The translations under genes and the position numbers were made by a program. This document shows positions 23,312-32,680 of a stretch of 64,000 nucleotides of DNA, piece by piece. This stretch comes from Aquilaria yunnanensis (Eukaryota > Streptophyta > Magnoliopsida > Malvales > Thymelaeaceae): assembly GCA_039654915.1 (NCBI GenBank), contig CM077594.1:70054393-70118392 (forward strand). Direction: 5' to 3'. Under the pieces are notes generated by a model that was not told where the DNA came from, ran no database searches, and saw only the letters and a list, made by a program, of their open reading frames with translations. How positions within the stretch are numbered: the first letter of the stretch is position 1; the number at the start of each line of letters is the position of its first letter.

Positions 23312-24187
23312 TGATGGCCGGGGGCCTCATCGTTTAGAGTCATGGTGACTGGTGGAGAGACTTCTGGGAGGAAGAACGCCTGGAGGATGGTTCGCCCTTG
23401 GGAGAGTGCCTGAAAGTCCAGAAATAAAGGGTTAGGAGGCCCCCGAAATGTGTTTCCGGGGGGGAGCCTCTGACGCCCAAGTCAGTGGTGGCTGAGAAAG
23501 GCAGAGGAAATAGCACAAAGGGGCTGAAGAGTCTCGCCTGGTGATTTTCTCAGAGTCTGGGAGTCAGACCTTTTGCCAACCAACCTCCTGCCAAGTATTT
23601 ATTTCCTGGTATTTATAGGAGTGCCTAGCCCGTTCAGATCGCGACACGTGTTCGGTCGGATGTTCCCTGAGTTTCTGGGCGTAGGGGACAGATAGCTGGT
23701 AGCAGGTTGCCTTGAGCCTTGTGCTGAGATGGGCCATGATGTGATTTTGATGGTGTCAGCGTGTCAGAGCGCCTATTGAGGCGACTTTATGATGTCTGTG
23801 AAAGGACGTGTCAGAGGCTTCCTTAAATGCTTCCTTAAATGCTCCTGCCGTACTCCTGAGGTCCCTGGGTGAGGTCGTCCTTTGGTACGGACGGTGCCTA
23901 TTCGGGAAACGCGGCCTCAGTTCGGGGGTACCCAGCTTCAGGGAGTTCCGCCTTCGGGGAGATCATATTCGGCCCGCAATAGCTGGTGCCTCTTTTCTGA
24001 AGGTGATCTGTTTACAACCTCGGGGGGGCTAGTAGTATCCTCAAGTTTCCTGGTGTGCCGGGCTCGGAGCTCTTTGGCTATCTCCCAAGGTGTATGATCC
24101 CACCTTTTCTCGGGTAGCGCCAGTTTCTTCTGGCCATTCTTGTGGCAGGGAGTTCGGCCAGATAGAGGTGATAGCCTTTGGCTATCA
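23312..24187 (-). repeat. Tat-D 3' LTR
   Basis: 876 bp, TGATGGCC to GGCTATCA in plus coordinates. Minus-strand TATA box TATAAATA at 23610-23617, and G-box CACGTG at 23645-23650, 28 bp upstream of it. The minus-strand start is a small inverted repeat, GATAGCC AAA GGCTATC. Mate of 34863-35738. Confidence 0.95.
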
Positions 24188-24203
24188 CATGCCCCACTTT
24201 GGA
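24188..24203 (-). other. Tat-D polypurine tract
   Basis: Minus strand CCAAAGTGGGGCATG next to the LTR start TGATAGCC. In Tat-F (55917) and Tat-G (62804) the same spot reads GAGGGGGCATG or AGAGGGGGGCATG, so the run has been eroded here. Confidence 0.75.
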
Positions 24204-24289
24204 AAGCCGAAGTGAAGACTTCGGTTTTGCATCTCTTTCCGAGGTTGTTCTTGGGAGTCTCTTAGGAAGCTCAACCTGTTCCGAGGGTG

Positions 24290-24451
24290 CACCTCTTGCC
24301 CAAAGGTCATGGGCTGTTCAGCCTTGGCCTGTTCTTTGGTGTCTTCGTGGCCGAGCCTGTGCCGAAGATACACCTCTTGCCCGAAGGTCATGGGCTGTTT
24401 GGCCATAGCCTGTCTCTTGGTGTCCTCGAGGTAACTTGCTTTTTCTTCTTG
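24290..24451. repeat. Two tandem units of 81 bp in the antisense gene leader
   Basis: Units start CACCTCTTGCCC at 24290 and 24371 and share GGTCATGGGCTGTT and TCTTTGGTGTC/TCTTGGTGTC. The same duplication, period 80, is in Tat-G at 62906 and 62986. It lies between the Tat-D polypurine tract and the plus-strand TATA box, a stretch with no coding sequence that I can support. Confidence 0.8.
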
Positions 24452-24698
24452 CAGGTCTGTGTAACGTCGCGTCTGATGGCCAAGCGTGTCAGTCTAAGCG
24501 ACGTGCCCCAGCTTTTTAGGGATGTCAGAAGACGTGTCCCCTGTTCTAGCACGGCTATTGACACATGGCGCTTTGCCATTGGAGGAGAGTCGCGTCGGTT
24601 ACAGAGGGCGCGCCTTTTCAGGTGCAGAGGGCAGTTACGGCGACGGTTCGCGTCCAAAAGGGTACTTATGACGACGTTTCAGTTACCAACCTTTGGCC

Positions 24699-24706
24699 TA
24701 TAAATA
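24699..24706 (+). promoter_or_regulatory. TATA box of the Tat-D antisense gene
   Basis: TATAAATA within TTGGCCTATAAATAGCCCATT, 252 bp upstream of the ATG at 24958. The block is the same in Tat-G (63349-63356), TATATAAA in Tat-F (56439-56446), and TATATAA on the minus strand of Tat-E (47605-47611). Conservation of place and sequence in four insertions supports a real promoter. Confidence 0.7.
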
Positions 24707-24957
24707 GCCCATTCCATCATAAGTCCCATTTGCTTTTACTTCTGCTCTTTCCTCTGCTTTGCCCCTGTTTTCGTACATTCTTGCTTTCTGTGGCGGAGCT
24801 ACCTTAATCAAAGCTTTTTTCAGCCAACTTTCATGACGGCGTCCTCAGACTTTGGCAAATCTTTTGGTGGGTTTTTGTTTTCCAGAGTGTTTTGATTCCT
24901 CTGTTCTTTTGAGTTTTTTCCGGAAACTATTTTCTGGCCTTTTTCGAACTCGTTTTC

Positions 24958-27900
24958 ATGTCGAAAATGCCTATCCCTGAGAGCTGGCAGCCTCTTTTGG
25001 CCCATCCTTGTTGCACCACCCCCGCAAAATTAGAGAGGCGGAAGAAAAAGTTCTTTCTTCCTTCTTACGCTGTTACTAGGCTGCCTCGCTCTAGCCATTA
25101 TGCTTTTTCAAACCATAGTAACGAGATTACCGTTTTCCGAGCCCAGCTAAAGGCCGGACTTCGGTATCCTTCCCCGAAGTTGGTTTGAGAGTTCTGCCAA
25201 TTTCATGGCATTGCTGTGAACCAGCTTCCCCCGAACTCGTACTGCTACTTTAAGGCCTTCCTCTGTATGTGTGGCATCTTCGGGATAAAACCCCATTTTA
25301 TAATCTTCATGCAGTACTACAAGCTCTTTGTGGTCCCGAAGGGTGGCTTCTACTTTATCCTACCTCGGGGATCCGGGAGCAAAAAATTCATGTTCACCTT
25401 CGCCACCAAGGACAGCTGGCAGGGTTGGCAACAGAAATTCTTCTTCCTGAAGACGGAGGAGGCTTGGTCGTATGTTCCGACCAAATGGGCTAAGGAAGGC
25501 TAGATGTGGATGTCGTTGATCCGAGGTTGTTGCTGACTCCAGAGTTGGCTTCCACTTTCGCGGACTTCAACGGCCGTATCCGCGCCGTCTCTGACTGGGC
25601 TCCCGAGGTCGCGCCGTGCTCTCTATACCCCTTCCCTATCAACTGGAGGTTGATGACTGAAGAGGTCCTCCGGGAGTTAAAGGTGGTTAAAGAGCACGAG
25701 ACCGACCTCAAGATGCCAGCTCCTGCCATCGCCGGGAAGGATTCCTGGTTGGTCAAGCTTCTTAAGGAGGAAATTTCTTTCGAAACGCTTGTCGAAAGTG
25801 AGTTGTCTTCTATTCCCTTGCTGTTTTTTCCTCGGACTTACGCTGATGTCTTCTTTCTTTTTCAGAGATGGGCGACGGGACTACTGCATTTTACAAGTCC
25901 CTTTTCTCCGGCCAGGTGGAGAAGGGCGATCAGACAAAGAAGGCGGCTTCCCGAAGGCGGAAGTCTACTGGCGCTGGGCCTTCGGCGAAACGGGCAAAGA
26001 AAATTGCCCAGGTTCCTCTGGAGGAAATTTCCGAGGAGCCTGGGACAGCCGAGATTCCGGCGTCTGAGGCAGCTGCCGAAGTCCCTGCCACTGTTGAAGT
26101 TTTTTCCGCCGACGTCCATCCCTAGAACCCTTCGGCATCGCAGGCCCTTCTGGAGGCCGTGGAAGAGGCTCCTTCTACCGAGGAGCGGCGAAAGAGGAAG
26201 GGCAAGGAGATTTCGACCGAGGAGTCTCAAGATTCCGAGGACGCCGTGCTCGAAGTGCCGCCAGGTCTGTTTCTCTCAGAACAAGTATGGCTCTTTTTGT
26301 TTTTCTGAATTTTCCTTTGTCTCTAACCTGCTTCTCATTTTCGCCATGCAGGGGAGTTGCTTACCCCGAACTGGGCGGCCGAACACGCGAAGGCGCGGGC
26401 CCTTCGTGACGCCAAAGTCCCGCAAGGGAAGCTACCAAAAGAGCCTTTCTGGACATTCACGGAGGACATGAACTTGTACTCCGAAGACTGTCCTGAAATG
26501 GCGAAACAGATTTCAAAGGGGGTGCTTACAGAGGCCTCCTTCAAGGCTATTGCGGCGGCCCATCCGGACGATGACACCCTTGCTGCCAAAGTCACCGAGC
26601 ATGCTGCTCAGGTATGTTCTTCACACCTTTTTCCCTTCAATTTTTCCTAAGTGCTTGGCTCTTACTGACCTTGCGTTCATCTTTTTGCAGTTGTTGGGGT
26701 ACGCCGGCTTTCTCCGAGTTCGGGTAGCCAGGCATTCGGCGTTCCGAGCTTCGGCCTTAGAGACTTTAGAGAAAGCGAAGGCCACTCGCTTGGCATTGAT
26801 CGCCAAGAACCAGCAACTGTCAAATGTTGCGAAGAAAGAAGTTGCTGCCCTTCGGGAGGAGTTCCGGAAGGAGAAGGAAGATCTTGAAAAGAACTCCTCT
26901 CTGACGATTGCTGACCTCGGTGATCAGATGAAAGGGATGCTCGCTGCCAACCAAGACCTTCTCAAAGATAAGTCAGCTTCTGACAATCTCATTCAGTCGT
27001 TGGTGAGTGAGAAAAAGGCTCTCGAAGCTGAGGTCCAGTCTTTGAAGAAGGAGCCCGATGCGAAGAAGAGGGTGAAGGCGCTGAAGAAGGCGGTTGCTGT
27101 TGGGTTTCGGGAGCTAAACAGCACAGCGGAATTTAACCGAAACCCTCCAGGATCCAAGTGAAACGGGGTAAACCAGGTGTTCGAAAATTTCATACCTAAT
27201 TTTCGGTTGAGATCTCTCACTCAACTGTAGAGTCGAATCACAAAACCTGAACAGTTGATGTGTTCAGGCTCTCTATGGTATCCACACGAGCCTCTCGGGA
27301 TCACCACGCTTCCACCACGTCCCGGCAGATGCATTTCTCCTGCGCTCGCAGTGCTAGCTTGCGTCCTCCAAGGAATTGCAAGAGAAGAGTGCGGCTGTCC
27401 TTTTGGGAGGCTAGGGCAAGGAGACCTACGAATTTCTCACTTAAAAGTTGTATTTATAGTGAGACTCAACTTCCAGGCCTAATGGGTTTCAAAGCCCTAA
27501 TCCAATTAGGATTTAATTTCGGGCTTCATAATGGCTCAACTCCTTGCCCCATTATTAATACGAAATTAAAGTGAAACCATAACCCAAATAATTAGCCCAT
27601 GCACTCTAATGATCCAAATAGCTCTACGTGTGCGACCCAATAGGCTCTTGCCGTGTTGGCAATGATCATAAATCACATTTATGATCATAAGCAATGAGCG
27701 GTGTCTAGCAACACATCATTGCTACCCAAGTGACAAGATTGTCGGTGAATCGACTAAACCTTTATGATCATCACCGATATATGCCATTGTCCCTTTGTCC
27801 AAGATATCAAGACTAAGCACGAGACATGGAATGTGTCACTCTCGTATAGCCCAATCTTTGGTTTCTTGATTACCGAGTAGACCAACTTAAACTGATGACA

Positions 27901-28801
27901 TTGATATCATATATCAACTCATCGGAGCATGGCCATGCATTTTCTAAGTCTCACTCTATCAAGGGGCCCAAAGATATCACTCCCGTTACATAGGAGGGAC
28001 AAATCCCATCTTGATCATACAAATCCCTCTGCATGATATGTGACATACCCAATGACCTCCTTCAAGTTCACTCAGTTACGAGCAACAAAGGAAAGTATCA
28101 AAGTATGTGACTCACATGTAGTGAACCTTGATGATCTTAGGTCGAAGGACTACATATACCATGATCACTATGAGAATCACTTATGACACTCATATAACGA
28201 TCCATGAAGTGTTCTCATGGTGGGTCGGTCCAGTACACCAGTTCTCCAACTTGTACCCATATGTAGACTACATATCTCATATTAGTCTCCACATATGCTA
28301 GTCATTATGTATTATTGCAACCCGCTCCACAATAATACTAGACTAGGGATGTTTAAGAATATCATTATTCTAGGGTTACAATTATGTTTATTACGTTACG
28401 CAGAAACAAAACAACAAACATAATTGCTGGATTAATGCCTCAATAAAATATCATGACTCAATGTGCAAAAATACAATCATCTCATGATTGGCTTTTTGGG
28501 CACAATACTAACAGTTGCAGACTTGAAGGATGAGCTCGAGGACCTTGAGGTTGAGAAGGATAAATCCGACCAAATGACCAAGGTCACCTTCCAAGATGGA
28601 TTCTGCCTTGCTCGGCACCAAGTCCTTGAGAGGTTCCCAGGTCTGGACCTCTCTTTTTTGGAAGCTCTCAACATTCCCGAGGGGCCTCGGTGGTCCTGGT
28701 CCAAAATAGAGCACCTGAACCTGCCTTCCACAATTCCAGCGCCGAAGGTGGTAGGAAAGGATGGGGAAGCGGGTGGCTCTCGGGACGCCGAGAACCCTTA
28801 G
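24958..28801 (+). pseudogene. Tat-D antisense gene, spliced, unknown function
   Basis: Encoded opposite to gag-pol. Matches in pattern the plant family named putative gypsy type transposon (Pfam PF04195); the name is from memory, and no function is established. Inferred exons: 24958-25797, 25866-26264, 26352-26611, and 26691-28801 minus a copia LTR; introns have GT..AG ends (GTGAGT..TTTCAG, GTCTGT..TGCAG, GTATGT..TTGCAG). Exon 1 has MPIPESW, HGIAVNQLPPNSY, MQYYKLF and PKGGFYF; exon 2 is basic and acidic, nuclear-protein-like; exon 4 is a long coiled coil ending in FQDGFCLARHQVLERFPGLD. About 730 codons. Broken by TGA at 25186-25188, a one-base loss near 25500 and TAG at 26125-26127. Removing the copia LTR restores the coiled-coil frame exactly. 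Confidence 0.8.
27098..28513 (-). mobile_element. Copia-2 solo LTR
   Basis: 1416 bp with TSD GTTGC at 27093-27097 and 28514-28518. Plus-strand limits TGTTGGGTTTC and ATACTAACA, so it is the reverse orientation of the copia-1 LTR. It carries the TATA box (27451-27458, minus) and a perfect palindrome ATGATCATAAAT-CAC-ATTTATGATCAT (27662-27688). No internal sequence. It interrupts the coiled-coil exon of the Tat-D antisense gene. Confidence 0.95.
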
Positions 28802-28934
28802 GCTGTTTTAGGGCTCCTTCTCCCTTTTCTTTATTTTTGTACTCCTTCTTCGGGCACTTCTTCTTTGTAAGCTAGCTCTCTTGTAAATGAAGATCTTTTT
28901 TGGCTAAGTGCTTTTGCAAGTTACTTTATTTCCA

Positions 28935-29365
28935 TTGCCCCGAACGCATTTGCTCAAGAGACTTCGGAAAACCTGCGATCAAAGAAACTTGACTAAGTGT
29001 GAAAGATCTTTCCATTGGCCGAGCCCGTTCGCTCAAGAGGCTTTTTGCTGAAAAATTTGACTAAGTCTTTTTGCAGGTTTTTGCATTTCCATTTTGTCCC
29101 GAACACGTTCGCTCGAGGGACTTTGGAAACCCCTTAGTCGAAATTTTTCATTTCCCCTTGTCCCGAGCATGTTCGCTCGAGAGACTTAAGAAACCTTTTG
29201 CGAGATTTTTTGTTTTCCATTTTTCCCGAGCGTGATGGCTCAAGGGACTTCGGAGAGTCATATCTGCGCTTATTACGGCGAGTACCGTTGAGAGATTTTC
29301 CCATCTTTCCCGAGCGTGATGGCTCAAGGGACTTCGGAAAGTCATATCTGCGCTTGTGGCGAGCT
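28935..29365. repeat. Degenerate tandem array between convergent Tat-D genes
   Basis: Six copies of a word like CCCGAGCGTGATGGCTCAAG followed by GGACTTCGG start near 28941, 29019, 29098, 29162, 29225 and 29311 (periods about 63-86). The last two share longer identity, including GTCATATCTGCGCTT. The array fills the 0.66 kb between the stop of the antisense gene and the integrase stop, i.e. the 3' UTR of both. Tat and Ogre elements are known for variable tandem repeats in this place. Confidence 0.8.
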
Positions 29366-29464
29366 TCTTCGCGAAATTCTGTACAATTCTGTACTTAAGA
29401 AATTTTCTCAAGGCACTTCTGTACTTAGAATATTTTTTGTACAGTATGATTCCTTCGTTCAAGC

Positions 29465-30769
29465 TTAGGAGTAGAATTTTCTCAAGGCATCTGAGTGCCA
29501 AGTGTTTTTCAATTCTACGCCTTCGGCATCGCCAAGTTTGTACACGCCTTTTTGTACTTCGGCGAGGACCAAATAAGGTCCTTCCCAGTTTGCACGAAGT
29601 ACTTCGTGGGATGGCCTACGGGGCGCAAAGTCAGCCTTTCGGAGAACGAGGTCTCCTTTCCTGATTTCCTTTGGCCTAGCTCGCAAATTTATGGCCGCGG
29701 CCACCCTTTGCTGGAAAGCTTTTCTTCTCAGCTCAGCTATTTCTCTATGTTCACCGACGAGGTCAAGCTTCGTTCTTAGGCCGAGGTCGTTTCCACCTTC
29801 ATCAAATACTTGCACCCGTACTGATGGTCTAACTATCTCGATAGGGATGATGGCCTCTGTTCCGAAGACGAGTGAGAAGGGGGTCTCCCCTGTGGCTCTT
29901 CGGGGCGTCGTTCGGTAACTCCATAATACGCTTTGGAGTTCCCCTGGCCATTTCCCTTTTGCTTCCCCCAATCTCTTTTTCAGGCTATCTTTTATGGTCC
30001 TATTAGATACTTCCACCTGCCCGTTGCTTTGGGGGTGAGCTACCGGGGCGAAGTGCATCTTTATTCCGAGGTCGCTGATAAATTCCTAGAATCCTTTGTC
30101 TATGAACTGGGATCCACTATCAGCCACTAGCACCCTCGGTATGCCGAATCTGCATACTATGTTCTTCCATACAAACTTTTGCACTTCTTTTGCCGAGATA
30201 GTTGCTAGGGGTTCTGCCTCGACCCATTTGGAGAAATAGTCCACTGCTACCACGCAGAATTTCATGCCTCCGGGCGCTGAGGGGAGTCGCCCAATAAGGT
30301 CTATACCCCAGACTGCGAAGGGCCAGGGGTAGTCAGCCGAACTTACCATTTCCGAGGGTGCCCTCTGGATGTTCCCGTGTTTCTGGCAACTACCGCATTT
30401 TCGGACGAACTGCCTTGCATCCTTTCTCAGGGTAGGCCAGAAGTATCCTTGGCGAAGTATCACCGCCGCAAGAGCATCAGTTCCAATATGTGATCCACAC
30501 ATGCCCTCGTGGACCTCTTCAAGGACCATTTCAGTATCCTCTTCATCCACGCATCTTTGCAGCGGGTTTGCATATCCCTGTCGGTATAACTCTTCGCCAA
30601 TCAGGAAGAATCGGCCGGAGCGTCTTCGCAGTCTTGCAGCGTCGCCGGGGTCTTCGGGGAGCACATTTTCTGCGAGGTATCTTTTTATGGGATCTTTCCA
30701 TCCTTTTCCCGAGGTCGCTATGCTTAGCACTGAGATGCTCGGGCAATCTAGCACCTTGGTGTATATTTT
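29465..30769 (-). pseudogene. pol: Tat-D integrase
   Basis: Minus strand. Zinc domain about 30480-30350 with GSCQKHGNIQ; core with WGIDLIGRLP (first Asp), VVAVDYFSKWVEAEPLA, VLVADSGSQF (second Asp; relatives mostly have SDNG) and AHPQSNGQVEVSNRT (Glu). C-terminus has WSYRTTPRRATGETPF, RKGDLVLRKADF, NWEGPYLVLAEV and a final HSDALRKFY at 29465. One in-frame TAG at 30086-30088 splits the core; otherwise open. No chromodomain, as expected for Tat. The decayed equivalent in Tat-E ends HSGALKKFY. Confidence 0.92.
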
Positions 30770-32680
30770 TGACTTCGCCAAGCAATCTACCTCAGTGTTA
30801 TTCCACCGAGGTACACTTTCGATCCGTACGGCGTCAAACTCTTGGATGAGCTTTGCTACCGGCTCATGGTATTTTGCCAAGGTTGGGTGCTTCGCCCCAT
30901 AATCTCCTGACGTCTGCCGAACTACCAGCTGGGAATCGCTGTGAGCCTTTAAGTTTCTCACGCCAATCCTTCTGGCCAAGCGTAATCCCGCTATGAGGGC
31001 TTCATACTCAGCCACATTGTTAGTGACGCTGAAGCTGAACTTGATAGCCTTTTTTACCGCTAGGCCTTCGGGTCCTCTGATAATTACTCCAGCTCCCTGG
31101 TCTTCGGATCCCGAGGCTCCGTCAACATGCAAGGTCCAGTCTGGCTCACCTCCGTTCGGATCCAAATGGCTTTCCTTAGTGGTGGGTATTTCGGCGATAA
31201 AATCTGCCAGTGCTTGAGCTTTTATGGCCTTCCGAGGTTCATATATGATTTCGTGTTCGCCAAGCTCTATGCACCATTTGGAGAGCCTTCCCGAATGATC
31301 AACTTTCTTCATAACATCCCGTAGTGGTAGAGTACTTCGGACGATGATGGGGTGAGCCTGAAAGTATGGTCGCAGCCTTCTCCCTGCAAGCACCAAGGCG
31401 TATATAGCTTTTTGAAGCAGAGGGTACCTGATTTCGGCGCCATGCAGGGATTTGCTGATGTAATAGACTGGCCATTGTTTTGGCCCTTCTTCTTTCACGG
31501 GGACCGAGCTTACAGCTTTCTCCGTGACGGTGAGGTACAAAACGAGGGGCTCTCCCTCCCGAGGTTGTCGCAGAGTCGGCAGGCTAGCCAAGTAGACTTT
31601 GAGTTCTTCCTAGGCCTTTTGGCAATCTTCGTCCCAAGGGTGATCATTCCTTCCGAGGTCGCCTTCCTTTTTTGCTGCCTTTGTGAGGACTTTGAAGAAA
31701 GGTCGACACCTATCTCCGTACCTGGAAATAAATCTGCTCAGAGAGGTTATTCTTCCAGTGAGCCTCTGCACGTCTTTGACTGTGGTAGGAGTTCGAAACT
31801 CAAGCAGCGCCTTAATCTTCTCGGGGTTAGCGTCAATGCCTCTTTCGGATACCATGTACCCAAGGAATTTTCCCGAGGTTACCCCGAAGATGCATTTTTC
31901 AGGATTGAGCCGAATCCCGAAGGCTCTGAGCTTTTGGAAGGTTTCCTCTAGATCTGCAACGTGATAGCTAGACAGCTTGCTCTTGACTATCATATCATCA
32001 ACATACACCTCCATGTTTCTCCCCATTTGGTCTTTCAATACCTTGTTCATCAACCTTTGGTAGGTGGCTCCTGCATTTTTGAGCCAAAGGGCATCCTAAC
32101 ATAGCAGTATGTTCCTCCCTCGGTGATGAAGGTGGTTTTTTCTTCATCTTTGGGGTCCATCTTTATCTGATGGTAGCCACTGAAGGCATCTAGGAAACTT
32201 AGGAGCCCGTATTCGGCAGTTGAGTCTGCCAGTTGGTCTATTGGCGGAAGAGGGTAAGAGTCTTTCGGGCAAGCATCGTTCAAGTTTCTGAAGTCGATGC
32301 ACATCCGAAGTTTGCTGCTGCCTTCTTTTGTGGCAATCACCACATTGCTTAACCATTCGGGGTATTTCACTTCGCTGATGACTTTGGCATCTAACAGACG
32401 CTGGACCTCGGTTTTGACAAAGTTGCTCTTGTGAGCTCAGATGCTTCGTTTCTTTTGCCGAACAGGTTTTGCTTTCAGGCTTACTTTGAGGCTATGCTGT
32501 ACTATGCCAGGGTTTACCCCTGGCATATCTTTCGGCAAGTAGGCAAACAGATCTTCATTTTTCAGCAGAAAGGATACAAGGTTTTCCTTCTCACCTTCGG
32601 CCAAGCTCTTCCCTATTCGGGTATATTGTCCTGGGATAAGTTCTACTGTTTCCATTTCCGCTTTTGCGAGATCTTCTTCT
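30770..32680 (-). pseudogene. pol: Tat-D RT with two RNase H domains
   Basis: RT reads KYPEWLSNVVIATK, LRMCIDFRNLNDACPKDSYP, LDAFSGYHQIKM, then catalytic YVDDMIVKS. Next a degenerate gypsy-type RNase H (PVYYISKSLHGAEIRYP, ALADFIAE), then a second RNase H of the archaeal-like type: LHVDGASG, NVAEYEALIAGL, AHSDSQLVV and EVDCLAK with D-E-D-D in place. Two RNase H domains in this order mark the Tat lineage. Lesions: TGA at 32437-32439, a one-base loss near 32085 at MPFG, and TAG at 31610-31612 (Trp position of CQKAWEEL in relatives). Confidence 0.93.

Noticed and set aside
25216..25796. Transposase of a DNA transposon
   Set aside because: The family name mentions a transposon, but no DDE triad, terminal inverted repeats or short TSD belong to it; it is an integral part of Tat LTR elements in all four copies.
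31352..31951. 199-codon open frame on the plus strand over Tat-D RT
   Set aside because: Lies opposite to clear RT/RNase H coding; composition is that of a complement of coding DNA, with no motif, promoter or conservation in other copies.
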